NCBI GenBank assembly: GCA_029204225.1
Contig: MU832665.1
Span: forward strand, 1-64,000
Direction of reading: 5' to 3'
DNA from: Diphasiastrum complanatum
Taxonomy: Eukaryota > Streptophyta > Lycopodiopsida > Lycopodiales > Lycopodiaceae
Length of the DNA stretch: 64,000 bases
Shown here: positions 42,719-55,499 of the stretch, piece after piece
How the letters are laid out: each line of letters begins with the position of its first letter
How positions within the stretch are numbered: the first letter of the stretch is position 1
Notes under the pieces: generated by a model
The model's input: only the letters and a program-made list of their open reading frames with translations
Databases searched by the model: none
What the model was told of the DNA's origin: nothing
Position numbers and translations under genes: made by a program

Positions 42719-43810
42719 TTCTTTGTTTCGTTACTTCTTTTGCAGCTTTTTTATAGCTTTAACAGCTTGGTATTCTGCCTGTCAACAGAGACTGGTCTAT
42801 CTTGTTTTAAGGCCCAGATTAGGCAGAAGGGGCTGATAATCATTGTAGTATTGTCCTGCCTATCAGAGGACATTCGGATGGGTCTCTCTTGAACTGAATG
42901 CACATGCATAATCAACCAAAATGCAAGCCAATGTGTTCAACAAATGATCTACGTTACTGCTCAGTTGAACAACGATGGATTCCTACTTCTACTTTGCTGC
43001 AAAATGAACTGAAATCAGATCCTAAGCACTACTATACTTGCATAAATTGACAAAACAAGAAACAAGAATTAATCCACAACATGTTAGAAGTCCAAGAATC
43101 AAGAAACCAACCAGTCTTTTGATTCTTGGACATCCCAAGAACATCAAGAACTAGAATGTTAGAGGATATGCAAGATTTATGCCACATTTCTAGCCTATTT
43201 AGTTTACTTGAATGCTGATTCCTACATTAATTCACAACAAGAAATAAAAACTAATCCACAACTAGAAAAACAAGAAAACTAATCCACTCTAGATCCACAA
43301 TCACACACAACATGAATGGAAGGGCATGATCATAGGGGCATCACTCAAGAAAACCATCATGATCAAGGAGCTCAATGGATGCATCTAACTCATGGAGGCT
43401 CTTCTCATTTCAGCATGGAGTTGATAAAATACACAAAAAGCTCCTCTTCACAAAGAGGGAGTCTCTTAAATAAGCAAGAGAGCTCCTTAGGTGGCATCCT
43501 AGTGAAATTTCCACATTTCACAAACTACAAGTGAAATAATGCTCTCCACTAGAGGTCACCATCAAAAGGTGGCTCACTCTACCTTCTTTAAGAGAGTTCT
43601 ACTTGCATTTATTACATTTGCCTAGAAATACTAGTTCCTACATGGTCATTCCATCTTTCGGGATTCACCTTACACAATTCTTGCTTGTCATTACTACTAG
43701 TATTTCTCGGCTCTCAGTCTTCATTCGTCTGTCTTCTCAGAGACCTCCTCGGTCTAAGATGAGAGGTGCTCTGTCCGAGTATCTTGGGGATTCGTCAGAA
43801 TCAGCCAACA
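42685..43810 (-). repeat. 3' LTR of the non-autonomous element
   Basis: TGTTGGCTGATTC (43,810) to TTTGTCA (42,685), 1,126 bp, TG...CA. Its left part matches 45,524-46,070. Confidence 0.8.
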
Positions 43811-43822
43811 TCATCCCACCCC

Positions 43823-45523
43823 TAATGTGTTGCAAGACCCACTGCAACTCATATTGGACGATGTCGTTCCGCTTCCGCATTGGTGTCTTCAATTGGCATT
43901 GGAAAAGCGTAGATCATTGTTTGCTTGCATAAAACCAAGTGTTTATTGTTGTCAGTCTTTATCAAAAATTGTTTTCACAAATTGTTGCAATTTAACCAGA
44001 ATGTCTTATTGTTGTAATGGGTTGACATTCTCAAAATTTGGAGAGCTCTCAGCAACTTCACAACTCTACATGCATGAGTGCTTCTCGTGTGTCTTCTTTC
44101 TTACCACTTGTATCTGCCATTGACGGTTTCATCTTTGGTTTCTTGGCAGGTTCTAACTTCTGGGAGTTCTGTATCCTCCATTTATTTCTGGGTGTCTTCG
44201 TAGTTCTTCGCTCAGTTGAAGTCCCAGCCTTAAGGAAAACCTTCGATCTACAGGTTGCACAAACTTTGATTATCAATCTCAAAGGAATGGACTCATTCAT
44301 CAAAATTTTGGTGGTAGAAACAGTTTTGGATGGACGGTTTGGTAACGGTAAGGAAACATGATGAAGGCCTGGTGGAAGGGTGAACGCACTGATAGTTCTA
44401 CAGTTGTAGCCTTGGACCCTTGCAATGTCGAGCTTTGACCACCACTTGCTGGGTGAGGAGCTCACTTTATTTGTAGGTTCACGGTTGTCTTCATCTTTCT
44501 TTTTTTCTACAGCTCTTTCTTTTGATCCATTACTTTTGGATCTCTTTGGGCTTCATACGAGAGGATTCAACTATCATTGCTCCAAAACGTTTCTTTTGAT
44601 CAAGGTTGATCTGACTCATCTGTTGCTTGAGTTTTGTCCTTTCCTCCTCAGCTTCTTTGCTTAATTTATGATGTCTTCTAGCTGCTTCGCCTGCTTTTGT
44701 AGGTATTCTTTTGGCTAATCATCCATTGTAGGTGGCAGTTAGTCTCCGCAAGACACTTGCAATGATCCATTAGCTACTTCGGTAAGACTATCAAAACTCA
44801 GAATTTCTCAGAAGAACAATGAACTGATAATAAACAGACACGTGGAAGGAAGGGTGGTGGTGACAACTGTAGATGGTGTGAACGATAGGCATGAGAATGG
44901 GTGCATAAGTATGGTAAGAGGTCGGTTGAAGAAGGAGACTGATTTTCCAATGCTTGTGGGATCTTCATCGTGACTGGGATACTTCTTCTGATCGAGTCGC
45001 TTTGGATTGCCCATCTGTCTTTTTAGCCTTGTTGTTGTCGACTTTGGGTTTGTGACCTTGGCTGTAAATCTTGCTGGTGTTGTTGTTGGCAGCGTAACTG
45101 CTCTAGTGGATCCAAGTAGATCCACTCTATCCCCCCCCAAAAAAAAATATATGTTGGTGGGGATGTTGTTGTTGGTAACTGTTCGGCGTGTGGAACACGT
45201 AGTTGAAACACGTTGAACATGGGACTAGACTAAAGATTGAACAAATTTTAACTCAATATTTTGCAGTATTTTGAGATATGAAAATTTGACAACTAATTGA
45301 TAAAATCAAAATTCTACAACTTGCTGTAGTTGACTTCAAGATGAATATGGCAATGAGATGTAGGAATCAACTCGGATGTGATATGTACTTCTCATATTTC
45401 TCAAAAATTCTAAACTGCTATACAAGGTAATCAGAAGATGGATAGATGAATGAAAATGTGTATTGTTGCAGCTACAGGCATAAATGATGTGTGTTAGTAC
45501 AAGCGACAACGAGTGCCAAATGT
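43823..45523 (-). other. Internal region of the non-autonomous element
   Basis: Several short frames. The longest minus-strand one (44,058-44,465, 135 codons, rich in Lys, Pro, Ser and Thr with KTPRNKWRIQ) has no known domain and no protease or zinc-knuckle motif. It may be a gag remnant or unrelated cargo. Confidence 0.45.
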
Positions 45524-46070
45524 TGACAAATTCTCTGTCTTAGAATCTGTTAACTAGTTCTTTGTTTCGTTACTTCTTTTGCCGCTTGTTTTACAACTTT
45601 AACAACTTGGTATTCTGCCTGTCAGCAAAGACTGTGGGCACTTCTTGAGATTATCTTTCTTGTTTTAAGGCCCAAATTAGGCAGAAGGGGCTGATAATCA
45701 TTGTAGTATTGTCCTCCCTGTCAAAGGACATACAGATGGGTCTCTCTTGAATTGAATGCACATGCATAATCAACCAAAATGCAAGCCAATGCGTTCAACA
45801 AATGATCTATGTTACTGCTCAGTTGAACAATGATGGATTCCTACTTCTACTTTGCTACAAAATGAACTGAAATCAGATCCTAAGCACTACTATATAAACT
45901 GACAAAACAAGAAACAGTAACTAATCTACAGCATGTTAGAAGTCCAAGAATCAAGAAACCAACTAGTCTTTTGATTCTTGGACATCCCAAAAATATCAAG
46001 AACTAGAATGTTAGAGGATATGCAAGATTTATGCCACATTTCTAGCCTATTTAGTTTACTTGAATGCTGA
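45524..46070 (-). repeat. 5' LTR, partial
   Basis: Matches 42,685-43,222. Cut at 46,070, where a Copia LTR fragment begins. Confidence 0.8.
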
Positions 46071-46289
46071 ATCTGAGATTAGAGTGATTAAGCATCTACA
46101 ACTAATGAGGGAATTACAAGAGTGGTAGATTAGCCACGACCTAAAATGTATCTGCTGACGTCATACCATCAGATCAAATATTTGTACTTCTGGGTACTTT
46201 CATGATCTCGCTGGTACTCTTTGGAGCGTGGAGGGTAGGAGAAGGTTTTGTTTCCGTCGTTGGTTTCGTTTTGGTCGTTTGTCTTCTCT

Positions 46290-46770
46290 CATACTGGACC
46301 GCAAAAGATTCTCGTTTGTGAATCTTTCATGTTAAACCGTTTGTCTTCATCTGCTTTGACTTTCATGTTCGCGAACCATTCATCTTCATTTTCTTTGACT
46401 TTCGTGTTCCCAAAACTTTTCGTGCTTCGTGTCTCTAGACTTTTGTGTTCGCGAACATCTTCGTCAGGCTGAGGGTTGAAAGCTAGCAAGGCTTTGTAGT
46501 TAGAAACATTTCATTTCTTCAGTTCGCTCTCAAAGCATGATAGCTTTACGATCCCGAGACTGCTCCTTTGTCTCTCAAAGAGTCCTTTGTCCAGAGCTTT
46601 AGTGAAGATGTCAATAACCATGTCTTTCATTCCGATGAAGGTGGTTTGGTCTTCTTTTCAATTAGATCCCTGATCAAGTGGTACTTGATCGCAATGTGCT
46701 TCATTCTGGAATGGAACACGGGATCTTTCGTCAGGTGTATTGTAGAGGCATTGTCACATATGCAAACAAC
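46290..46770 (-). pseudogene. Copia RNase H and C-terminal tail
   Basis: [30 protein letters not shown] and DIFTKALDKGLFERQ lie on the minus strand, with frame breaks. The RT catalytic region and the RNase H N-terminus are deleted at 46,771. Confidence 0.85.
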
Positions 46771-47974
46771 AGACGTAGGGACGAATGTTTGACGACAGGA
46801 GAGAAGGTTTCAGAATAGTCAATACATTTTCTCTGAGAGAAACCCTTCGCTACCAGTCTTGCCTTGTATTTTGTCACACTCCTGTCTGGTCCATATCTGA
46901 GTTTGAAAACCCATTTGCATTTGACAGTCTTGCGCTTATGAGGTAATGGCTTTAACGTCCATACCTGGTTCTTCCTCATGGACTCCATCTCTTTGTTCAT
47001 GGCTTGGATCCATTTGTCCTTTTCTAGACCTTCAATCGCCTCCTCGAATGTCTGTGGTTCGCCACTGAACCCGCAGAATTCTTCTGATGTGGAAGCTGAG
47101 CTGCCTGGCACAAATCTTGCTGGTGCTCTTCGTGGTCTTGTCGACCTTCTGGGAGATCCTCCCGGAACAACTATGCCTTTGTCCTTGTTTGCTCTGCTCG
47201 GTCCGGAACCATCTTGGTTTATAGGAACTGTAGTAGCAGGTTGCCTCTCGAATCTTTCTTCATCTGATTCGTCGTTCGAATGAGAGACGACTCGAAAATC
47301 TTCATTTTTGTGTTCGTCTTTTGATCCCCCTAACGTTGGCGGCAGGTCATAGTATTGTCTCTCCAGAACTTCAGACGTAGGGATGAATGTTTGACGACAG
47401 GAGAGAAGGTTTTAGAGTAGTCAATACTGTATCTCTGAGAAAAACCTTTCGCTACCAATCTTACCTTGTATTTCGTCACATTTCCGTCTGGTCCGTATTT
47501 GAGCTTGAAGACCCATTTGCATTTGACAGTCTTGCGCTTATGTGGTAATGGCTCCAATGTCCATACCTAGTTCTTCCTCATGGACTCCATCTCTTCGTTC
47601 ATGGCTTGGATCCATCTATCCTTTTCTGGACCTTCAATCGTCTCCTCGAAAGTCTGTGGTTCGCCACTGAACCCGCTGAACTCTTCTGATGTGAAAGTTG
47701 AGTTGCCTGGCACATATCTTGCTGGCGTTTTTCGTGGTCTTGTCGACCTTCTGGGAGATCCTCCCAGAATAGCTATGCCTTTGCCCTTGTCTGCTCTGCT
47801 TGGTCCAAAACCATTTTGGTTTAAAGGAACTACGGCAGCAAGCTGCCTCTCGAATCTTTCTTCGTCAGATTCGTCACTCGAATGGGAGACGACTCAAAAA
47901 TCTTCGTTTTTGTGTTCGTCCTCTGCTCCCTCTGTCATTGGCAGCAGGTCATAGTACTGTCTCTCCAGAACTTC
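46771..47974 (-). repeat. 602-bp tandem duplication inside Copia (RT N-terminus)
   Basis: Units 46,771-47,372 and 47,373-47,974 are direct copies, with roughly one difference in ten by eye. Each encodes [40 protein letters not shown] and [11 protein letters not shown], i.e. the start of Copia reverse transcriptase. 602 is not a multiple of 3, so the second unit is out of frame. The unit nearer the integrase has an in-frame stop before VWTL. Confidence 0.9.
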
Positions 47975-49024
47975 GTAGCTGACAGGATCGTCATTGGCCA
48001 TTGTCCTGCTCTCATCGAATCTGACATCTCTCACTGTTTTCACAGTGTTCGTGTCTAGCATGTAGACTCTGTAGTATGACGAGTTGTTGTCATAACCTAC
48101 CAGAAATCCCTGCTCGGCTTTCTCATCAAGCTTCTTATGAAGCTGATCAGGAATATGTGCATAAGCTGCACAGCCAAAGATTATGACGTGAGACAGGTTG
48201 GGCTTTCTACCCGACCATAGCTCATGTGGCGTCATGTGTGGGACACCAAACTTGCCTGTTCTGTTTTGGATGTATGCGACTGTAGCTACTGCTTCAGCCC
48301 ACAGTGCTCTTGGAGCCTTTGAATAGGCCATCATGCATCTAGCTGCTTCCATTAGGGTCCTGTTCTTTCGTTAAGCAACACCACTGTGTTGCAGTGTGTA
48401 GGCTGCAGTTCTTCTGTGAATGATGCCACGATCATTGCAAAAGTCAGTGAAGTGATTCGAGATGTATTTGCCACCTCGATATGTTCTGATTAGCTTTATT
48501 TTGCTGCATGTACATCTTTAAGCCCAATTCACATATTCTGTGAATTTATCAAGTGCTTTAGATTTATTCTGAATAAAATACACTCTGGCAAATTTGCTAT
48601 AATCATCAATGAAGGTTATATAATACTTTGAACCTCCTATTGAGATCACGTTGAATGGTCTGCAGATGTCAGAGTGCACTATCTCCAGAATCTTTGTCGT
48701 TCTGTAGGAGCCTTTATTGAATGGTGTGCGTGACATCTTGCCTTTTAAACATGCATCATAGGTGGTCGAATTGGTTGCATTCGAGATGCTGACCCCTGTT
48801 ATCGCTCCATGATGGCTTGCTTGGTAAAGTGCCATTGAGTTCATGTGGTAGAGTCTTCTGTACCACAGAGTGTCTGGCGAGTCGTCATGAGTCTTATGCA
48901 CCTGATCTGTAGGTAGGCGTACCTTCAGATGATATAGGTTCCCCTTCCTTCTACCTTGAGTGATGAGAGTACTAGTACTGGCATCAATCACGTTGCATGC
49001 TTCGTCAGAAAACGTCACACGCAT
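47975..49024 (-). pseudogene. Copia pre-integrase and integrase
   Basis: GNLYHLKV (pre-integrase), LWYRRLYHMN (zinc-finger region, His replaced by Tyr), KILEIVHSDIC and FIDDYSKF (first two catalytic Asp), then a break at about 48,370-48,515 and LWAEAVATVAYIQNRT...WSGRKPNLSHV. The third catalytic residue region GVA-x-RKNRTL is interrupted by a stop. Confidence 0.87.
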
Positions 49025-49035
49025 CCCTGCATCTT

Positions 49036-49735
49036 TATGCTAACTAGGTGTTTCTTGGAGTTTTAATTTCTTAACTAGGGTGTAATCGATGAAGTTATGT
49101 GTTGGCACATATTTCACCATTACTTTGATTGTCTGATTGCGAATTTTTTCGTGCATGCGTATTTAGGTCGTGAGGCCCAAAGCTGGAGGGTCTCCCTAGC
49201 ATAGTAGATGTTAAATGACATCTTCATGAAATACCTCTATTTTGGTAGTTGCTCGTGATCTTCATGAAATACCTCTATTTTGGTAGTTGTCAATGTGTAC
49301 TTGCTTGTTATCTTTATTTTTATTAAACCTTCCTTTAGGACATTGTTTGATTGTGTGACCTTTACCCATGCACACAAAACACAATCGTTCTTGTTTAGCT
49401 TTTTCATATTCTTCTATTTTCAACAGTTGATGAGAACCTTCATTCTAGTTGGATTCTTCATATTTCTTTCTTTTAAAGACCTTTTTCTTATATGAAAAAG
49501 TTATCTGAGAAAGGCTGCTCAGAAGTAAGTTGTTTGGCCTTTCGTTTGCCCATTGAATCATCATAGACTGGGGCGAACTTAATGGCATATTCACAGTAGT
49601 AGGTGAGTTTCGTTGAACTTCAACCTTGTACTCATCTTGGAGCCCACGGAGAAAGCCCCTAACTTTCTGGTAGTTGTCAATATTTTTAAGTCTGAGGATG
49701 GATTCCCTATACTATTCTTCCATGGCATACAGAGA
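49036..49735 (-). pseudogene. Gypsy gag/protease fragment, relative of the 18.5-23 kb element
   Basis: Parallels 20,500-21,240 on the same strand: the end of gag with its '[20 protein letters not shown]'-like part, a CCHC knuckle region (plus 49,360-49,400, ctttacccatgcacacaaaa) and the start of the protease, ending at the Copia joint. Frames are broken. Confidence 0.75.
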
Positions 49736-51499
49736 TACTATGTTTCTTTTCTCTCTAGTTAAAACAAGTGACACAAGCTCATTTTCAAATTTGAAAAGTT
49801 ATTTAATGAGCGTCACATATTCTTGAAATCGCAGTTACATGCGTCATAATAATCTCTTGTTAACTACACATTATTGGTAAAGTTAAGCTAAACTGGACCA
49901 GAAAGTCCATCGAAATTACAAAATTCGACGAGTTTTTTCATCCTACGTGGCATTCCTTATACTGCCCTTTTGGAGTTTGTAACTCCTCTGATGTGTTTTT
50001 TTCACCATTTTTTTTTTTAATTTCCAACCATTATGGCTTTACTAAAGTTTTTTTTTTTAAATTTCAGTTGATTTTGATGTCACATACAATAATCACTAGA
50101 TTGATATGGTAAAAATCTCTATCAATTCAAAATTTCAACAATTTTTATGATATAAGTAATCACTATGACTAAAGATAGTTTGATATTCCTTTATGAAATT
50201 ACTCGTGTAGCATGGTCACATATATCTGATTAAAAATAAATCAGTGCAACGCTTAATCGGTTGAGTAATGAATTTTTTTTACAAAGCTCAAAGCTTACAA
50301 AAACTAATAGAATTGAGTTAGTTAGCTATAACCCCTATAATTTTTTTCAAGAGAGCAAGTTTTAGAGTCAAGACTTGAACAAACAATTGCAAACTATCAG
50401 TTGTTCACTTTCTTGCTTGAATCTAGAATTTTTGAGAAATTAAAAATCTTCAAAGGAGGAAGTAAAACATGACATCAAAATTAGTATTTTGGTTATGGAA
50501 TTATAATATGCAATAGGATTAGTGGTAATCCTTGAAAATTTTATATATTACTTGTGATTGAATCATTCTATACAAGAGTCTTTATGTTAAGATTCTTTTA
50601 GAATAGTACATAAAGATATTTCTCTATGAAAATCCTTAACAACCATGAGTTAACTGAAAATTCTAAAAAAAAATGTGCCTCTATTGTTTATGTGAAAGAT
50701 AGACAAAATCTAGCTTGATTATTTTGCAATTTCATGTACATAGTGAAATCTCACATGTGTGGAGCATGTTCCCACGTGTGGAGAGTAGGCAAAATTACTT
50801 TAGTTCATTTATGATGAGTTTGAATAGTCAACGAGCCTTAATCTTGAGTTTTGGGGGTACTTTGACTTTTTTACCCCTTGTAACATGTTGGTAGGTGATT
50901 TGGCCACTTTTGGTGTGTGATGTAGCTCGAGGTAGGTTAGGCTTCTTACACATGGCATGATGGTAGAGTGCTAGTGACACTTTCCTATGTATTGTCAAGA
51001 AGTCATGTGACCAATCAAAAGTGAAAGATCCATGATATTGATCCAATCATATTCAAGGGTCCTTATGTCACTAGACTAATCAAATTAGGAGGAGATAAGG
51101 GTCCAATCAAAATGATGTTGACCACACCTCCTTAACCTCGAATTTCTATTTGAGAGAGGGAGAGAGTGATTCCATATTTAGTTTTTGGAGAGATTGTGAG
51201 ACTCTACACATCACTTTTTTGTTGCTTTCTCTCTCTACCCGAGAACCTATTGTTGTATTCTCTCTCTTTTCGAGAGCAATTTTTACTTATTTTCTTTTCA
51301 TCATGAGTTGCCTACACATGTGAATGTATGATGGTGAATAATTTGTGCATGTTCTATGTGTTGTTGCCTTTCAAGAAAAATTGTAGAATCAATCAAGTGC
51401 AAGATCTTTTGCAATCACACACATCTTAGGAGATCATTCACACATTTTGGGTTGTCCCCACACGTGTGAAAACTTCACAATTTAGAATGTTTTGGACAT
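49736..51499. other. AT-rich, nothing recognised
   Basis: No coding motif. A minus-strand frame at 50,828-51,046 has no known family. Confidence 0.4.
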
Positions 51500-52328
51500 T
51501 CTTAGATAGCAAGTTTATTTTTGGGCCAGATTATGCAACTAACAATGATGGGACTGTCCATGAGGACGCTTTTGGTTTTAAAGCTAATTGATTGTATGGA
51601 AAGAATTGGAATTGTAAAGAACATAAAATGTCTAGAGCCATGGAAAAGCACTTCTATGTTGAGACCAATTGAATTATATGAAATAGATTGATGAGCTGAA
51701 CTCTCTCCTATCAGAGAAAAGTCAAATTGCAATAAGCCAAAATTTGTTGACAATTAGAACACAAAGTTTTAATCACTTTTATAATCTCTCAGAATATGAG
51801 AGGATTGTTGAAGTAGAAGTTATGTGCATGAAGAGCATCTCTTAGATATGTACCAGCCTTAGAAAAATGGAATGCCATCCATGATATTTGTTGTCTCTAT
51901 AATGCAAGTCATCCTTGGAGTCCTTTGTGCCTTTCTATGAGAATGAATAGGAACAACATGAAGATTATTGTGAGGCCACAATAAAAACAATAGGCATGTT
52001 GAATAGAGTTTGTTTCCACTCTCAATACTTATCTAGTTGGTACTATCATTCCCAAATTCCTGCCACCTGAGAGTTCCAACTATTAGGAATAAGGCTCATT
52101 ACAAAATTTTCTTTCTCAATTGACACTCACTCAATTCGGAATGTCTAATCTCGAAGAAAGCATGGTTGTCTTAGACGCCTAATTGTTCGCTCCCTTCATG
52201 GTTGTGTCTGACACCTACCAAGACATTCCTCCATTCGATCTAAGTCAATGATGATATTGTAGTTTCGTAAAGGTCCTATAAAGTTTTCTATGTTGGAGCT
52301 GTGTTTGTTATTCCGCACCCCAACAGAG
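51500..52328 (+). repeat. Probable 5' LTR region of the 52-kb Copia
   Basis: Lies directly before the primer site. The right edge is near 52,328 (...ccccaacagag). The left edge is unknown; no second LTR in the window. Part of it matches 41.2 kb in inverse orientation. Confidence 0.4.
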
Positions 52329-52341
52329 TAGTATCAGAGCC
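52329..52341 (+). other. Primer binding site, iMet tRNA, one mismatch
   Basis: TAGTATCAGAGCC, versus TGGTATCAGAGCC. Confidence 0.75.
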
Positions 52342-52398
52342 TAGGTTCCAAACTACTATTAGTATTCAAAATTGTTTACTATACTTAGAGTATTCATC

Positions 52399-52990
52399 AT
52401 GGAAGGAACATCTTCAAAAATTTGCCTGATCAACAAGTTCAACAGTGATGACTTCCACATGTGGAAGTTCAAGATGAAGATGATACTCACAGAAAAAGAA
52501 CTCTAGGGATACGTCGAGGTTCAATAACCAATCCAACTGAACCTGACATGCTGACCGCCTGGGAAGCTAATGATGGAAAAGCCCTTGCCATTGTATCTCT
52601 GAATCTTAAAGATTCACAAATGGCTCACATAGCTAATTTTTTTGTCTCTGCAAAAGGTGACAACAAGTTTATTATAGGAAGAAGTAAGAAGGAAAAGCTT
52701 ATCTATGTTGAATTCGAAGACAGTCACTCTCTATTCGAATAAGCAACAGCTTCCGAGGAAGAAATCTTCAAAGGACAAGAAGACAAAAGCTGAGCAAACT
52801 GATTCAGACCAACAATCACAACAATTGACAACATCAAAATCCTAAGACCAGACTCTTCTACAAGTACTGCAAGAGAACCAACCACGACATCAAGGATTGT
52901 CGAGTTCTCAATTATAACGAAGCCAAAAAGAAGATGTAGCAAAATGGGGGATCTGATTCTGCCAGAACCTCTCACGAAGACCCAACACTG
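52399..52990 (+). pseudogene. Copia gag
   Basis: Starts with ATG at 52,399: KFNSDDFHMWKFKMKMILTE (Copia gag start), a stop at about 52,505, then KALAIVSLNLKDSQMAHI. A knuckle CKRTNHDIKDC lies at about 52,872-52,904, with the first Cys replaced by Tyr. Stops and frame changes make it inactive. Confidence 0.85.
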
Positions 52991-52993
52991 CTG

Positions 52994-53419
52994 ATGATAC
53001 AAGATGAACCCGTTAGAGGAGCCATGGATTGGTACCTCAATTCTAGTGCTTCTCAACACATGACTTTATGTAAGTCCTTATTCGAAGACCTTACACCAGT
53101 AGATTTGAAGTATGTCTACTTCAGTGACTCAAGTGCACTGCAGATTGAAGTCAAAGGATATGTTCATCTTTATCTTCCAAATGGTAAAATGACCTTTCTC
53201 AAGGATGTATTGTACATACTCAAGCTGACCAAGAACTTATTGTCAGTTAGCAAGCTCACTGATCAAGGCTGTAGAGCCATGTTCAATTCAAGACAATGTA
53301 CTATTCAGGACAAGAATGATAAAGAAATTTTCTCTGAAAATAGAGAAGGTAATTTGTACATTCTGAGTCATGAATATGCACTTTCCACTAATGTGAGTAC
53401 CTCAAATGCCCAATTATAG
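52994..53419 (+). pseudogene. Copia protease and pre-integrase
   Basis: WYLNSSASQHMT is the protease active site (WyLDSGASxHMT), with both the catalytic Asp and the Gly changed (to Asn and Ser), then VLYILKLTKNLLSVSKL and GNLYILS. Otherwise the 141 codons are open. Confidence 0.87.
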
Positions 53420-54300
53420 CATCAAAGACTAGGACATCTAAACATGAGATCAATCTTGTATATGCATCACAATAGTATGGTCAAGGATTTGAGTTTTAAT
53501 GCTGCCTCCACTGACATTCGACATGTTTGTGAGATGTGCCTACTAGGCAAACAACCTAGATCAAGATTCCCAAGGGGACAAGCCAGTAGAGCTAAGTACA
53601 TTCTAGAATTGATACATAGTGATCTGTGTGGCCCTCCTATGAGTACTCCCTCTCTAGGTTCAGCATTATATTTTATCACTTTTATCGATGATTATTCGAG
53701 ATTTACCAGCACTATGTTCATTAAGAACAAGTGTTAGGCATTCAACTGTTTCAAAGGCTTCAACAGTTTGCTAAGACACAGACTGGTCAACGACACAAGA
53801 CTCTTTGTATAGACAGTAGTGGAGAGTTTCTGTCAAATGAAATGTTTGACTATCTGACATCATTCGACTTTCATGATCAGTTCACCACCAGCTACACACC
53901 ACAGCATAATGGAGTAGCCGAAAGGAAGAACCGAACATTGCTAAATGCAGCACAATGAATGATGTCAAATGCTCAGCTCACCAAGAACTTTTGGGCTAAA
54001 GATATTTCAACAACTTGTTATCTGTAGAATTATTTGAGTACCAAAGCAGTCGACTCAAAGACTCCCTTCGAAGCTTTTTATGGCTACAAACCGAGTCTAC
54101 GACACCTCCGAGTGTTTGGTTGTCTTTGTTATGTACACATTCCTTCTAATTTGAGAAAGAAACTTGACCCTGTTAGCTGTAGGAGTATCTTCATTTGATA
54201 CTCAACGTCACACAAGGCATATAGAATATTTGATATTGAGACAAGCCAAATCTCAGTTAGTCGAGATGTCTTCCTCAAAGATTTGCAAGAAACTTCTCAA
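53420..54300 (+). pseudogene. Copia integrase
   Basis: HQRLGHLNMRSI and CEMCLLGKQ (HHCC zinc finger), LELIHSDLCGP and FIDDYSRF (catalytic Asp residues), frameshift at about 53,735, then GVAERKNRTLL (catalytic Glu kept), FEAFYGYKPSLRHLRVFGCL and KAYRIFDIE. The element stops at about 54,300, where minus-strand Gypsy gag begins; RT and RNase H are lost. Confidence 0.88.
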
Positions 54301-54304
54301 GTGA

Positions 54305-55440
54305 ATAGCAGGGTTCACTGCTGGTTGCTATGGTGCTCGGGTTGTTGTCGTGAGGATCCTATCGTGATTCATAATTGACATGATGGGCAGGTAGGATCTT
54401 AGCTAGTTGTTTTGGATAGTCTTTGAAACTGTGTTTTCTGACACAGTCGGGACACTCAGCATGGTACTTGGACTTGACTGGACAATCAACCATGAAATGG
54501 CCGGTTTCACCACAGACGAAACATATGTTGTTCAATGGCCCTTGTATAACGACATAGCCATCTTGTATGGCGAATGGATCTGGACTTTCAGGTATTCATG
54601 ATAAGTCAAGGAATATCTAGATTGTGATGGCTGTTCTTCATATTGTTGGACTGTATGTGCTTGGATAGGCTGATATGAAGGACAAGCATCAACAGGATGT
54701 GTAGCCCGGCAGTGTGGGCACCAGATTGGTTTTCGTCTATAAGGTACATGTGCAGGGTTTGGCTGACTAGACATACTGCTTTGGATAGACTTCAGGGTAG
54801 TTTAAAACTCATTGGTGAGTTTTTCCATTTGTAGCTGATGTTGCTTGTTAAGCAACTCCAACTGTGATTTCCAAAGCATATCTCGGGTATCGGCTTCGAC
54901 TCATGGACAAGAGCACGTGGTGCTCTCCCATTGGATTTAAGCTCGTGTCTAATCCATCTTGGAAGGCCGACTAAGAACCAGATGATGAGCATCTGTTCGG
55001 AGGGCTGTTCTTGTACTTGACTTTTGAGGCATTTGAAACGCTCGATATAGTCTTGTACCTTGATGTTACTCAATTTGACAAAAGGGCTCTCTATCAAGCG
55101 AAAGGGCCTAAAGCGCTTGATAAAGGACTCTTTCAAAATTGACCAGTCTGTCTTATCTTCGCGATCTAGGTTAAAAAACCAATCATGTGCTTTAGCGATC
55201 ATGGTCATCGAACACAGTTGGACCATAGCAGTGGGAGATGTTTTGCCATCCACATCACATGCATTCTCAAGGATTTGCAAAAATCGTTGAGGGTCCGAAC
55301 TACCGTCAAACTTGGGTAGATCTAACTTGGGTGTACGTCTCTTATGATGAGCACTGTGGATAGTAGAAACTCCATTCAGGTGTGTTCTGGCATGTGATGT
55401 TTCAACACCATGAACATGTGTTCTGGCTCATGAGGACTCG
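54305..55440 (-). pseudogene. Gypsy gag and zinc knuckle
   Basis: Minus strand: CSMTMIAKAHDWFFNLDRED and SFIKRFRPFRL (Retrotrans_gag core), then a Pro/Gln-rich linker, a CPHCRATHPVDAC motif (54,700-54,740), and a CCHC knuckle CFVCGETGHFMVDC (about 54,485-54,530) with a further CPDC pair. No protease follows. Frames break several times. Confidence 0.8.
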
Positions 55441-55499
55441 GCTCTCTCAGGTTCTTGTCCCTTGAATGGGTTCGGTCGAGAATTGACAGAAACCTGTCA

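Larger units (their letters stand above)
42685..46070 (-). mobile_element. Non-autonomous LTR retrotransposon with about 1.1-kb LTRs
   Basis: Minus-strand element. The 3' LTR is 42,685-43,810 and a partial 5' LTR is 45,524-46,070, about 90% or more alike by eye over their shared 540 bp. A purine tract (aggggtgggatga) precedes the 3' LTR at 43,811-43,830. Just inside the 5' LTR lies a degenerate primer-site-like TTTGGCACTCGTTGTCG. The internal 1.7 kb holds no recognisable gag, protease, RT, RNase H or integrase. A diverged copy lies at 27,000-28,400. Confidence 0.75.
46071..49030 (-). mobile_element. 5'-truncated Copia element with internal duplication
   Basis: Minus strand: pre-integrase, integrase, partial RT in two copies, RNase H, and a 3' LTR fragment (46,071-46,268) homologous to the LTRs at 55,890 and 58,739. 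The 5' LTR, gag and protease are missing; a Gypsy gag/protease piece takes their place at 49,036. It is the same family as the element at 55.9-59.5 kb. Confidence 0.85.

Noticed and set aside
44425-45216. Short plus-strand frames inside the non-autonomous element
   Set aside because: Antisense shadows without motifs.
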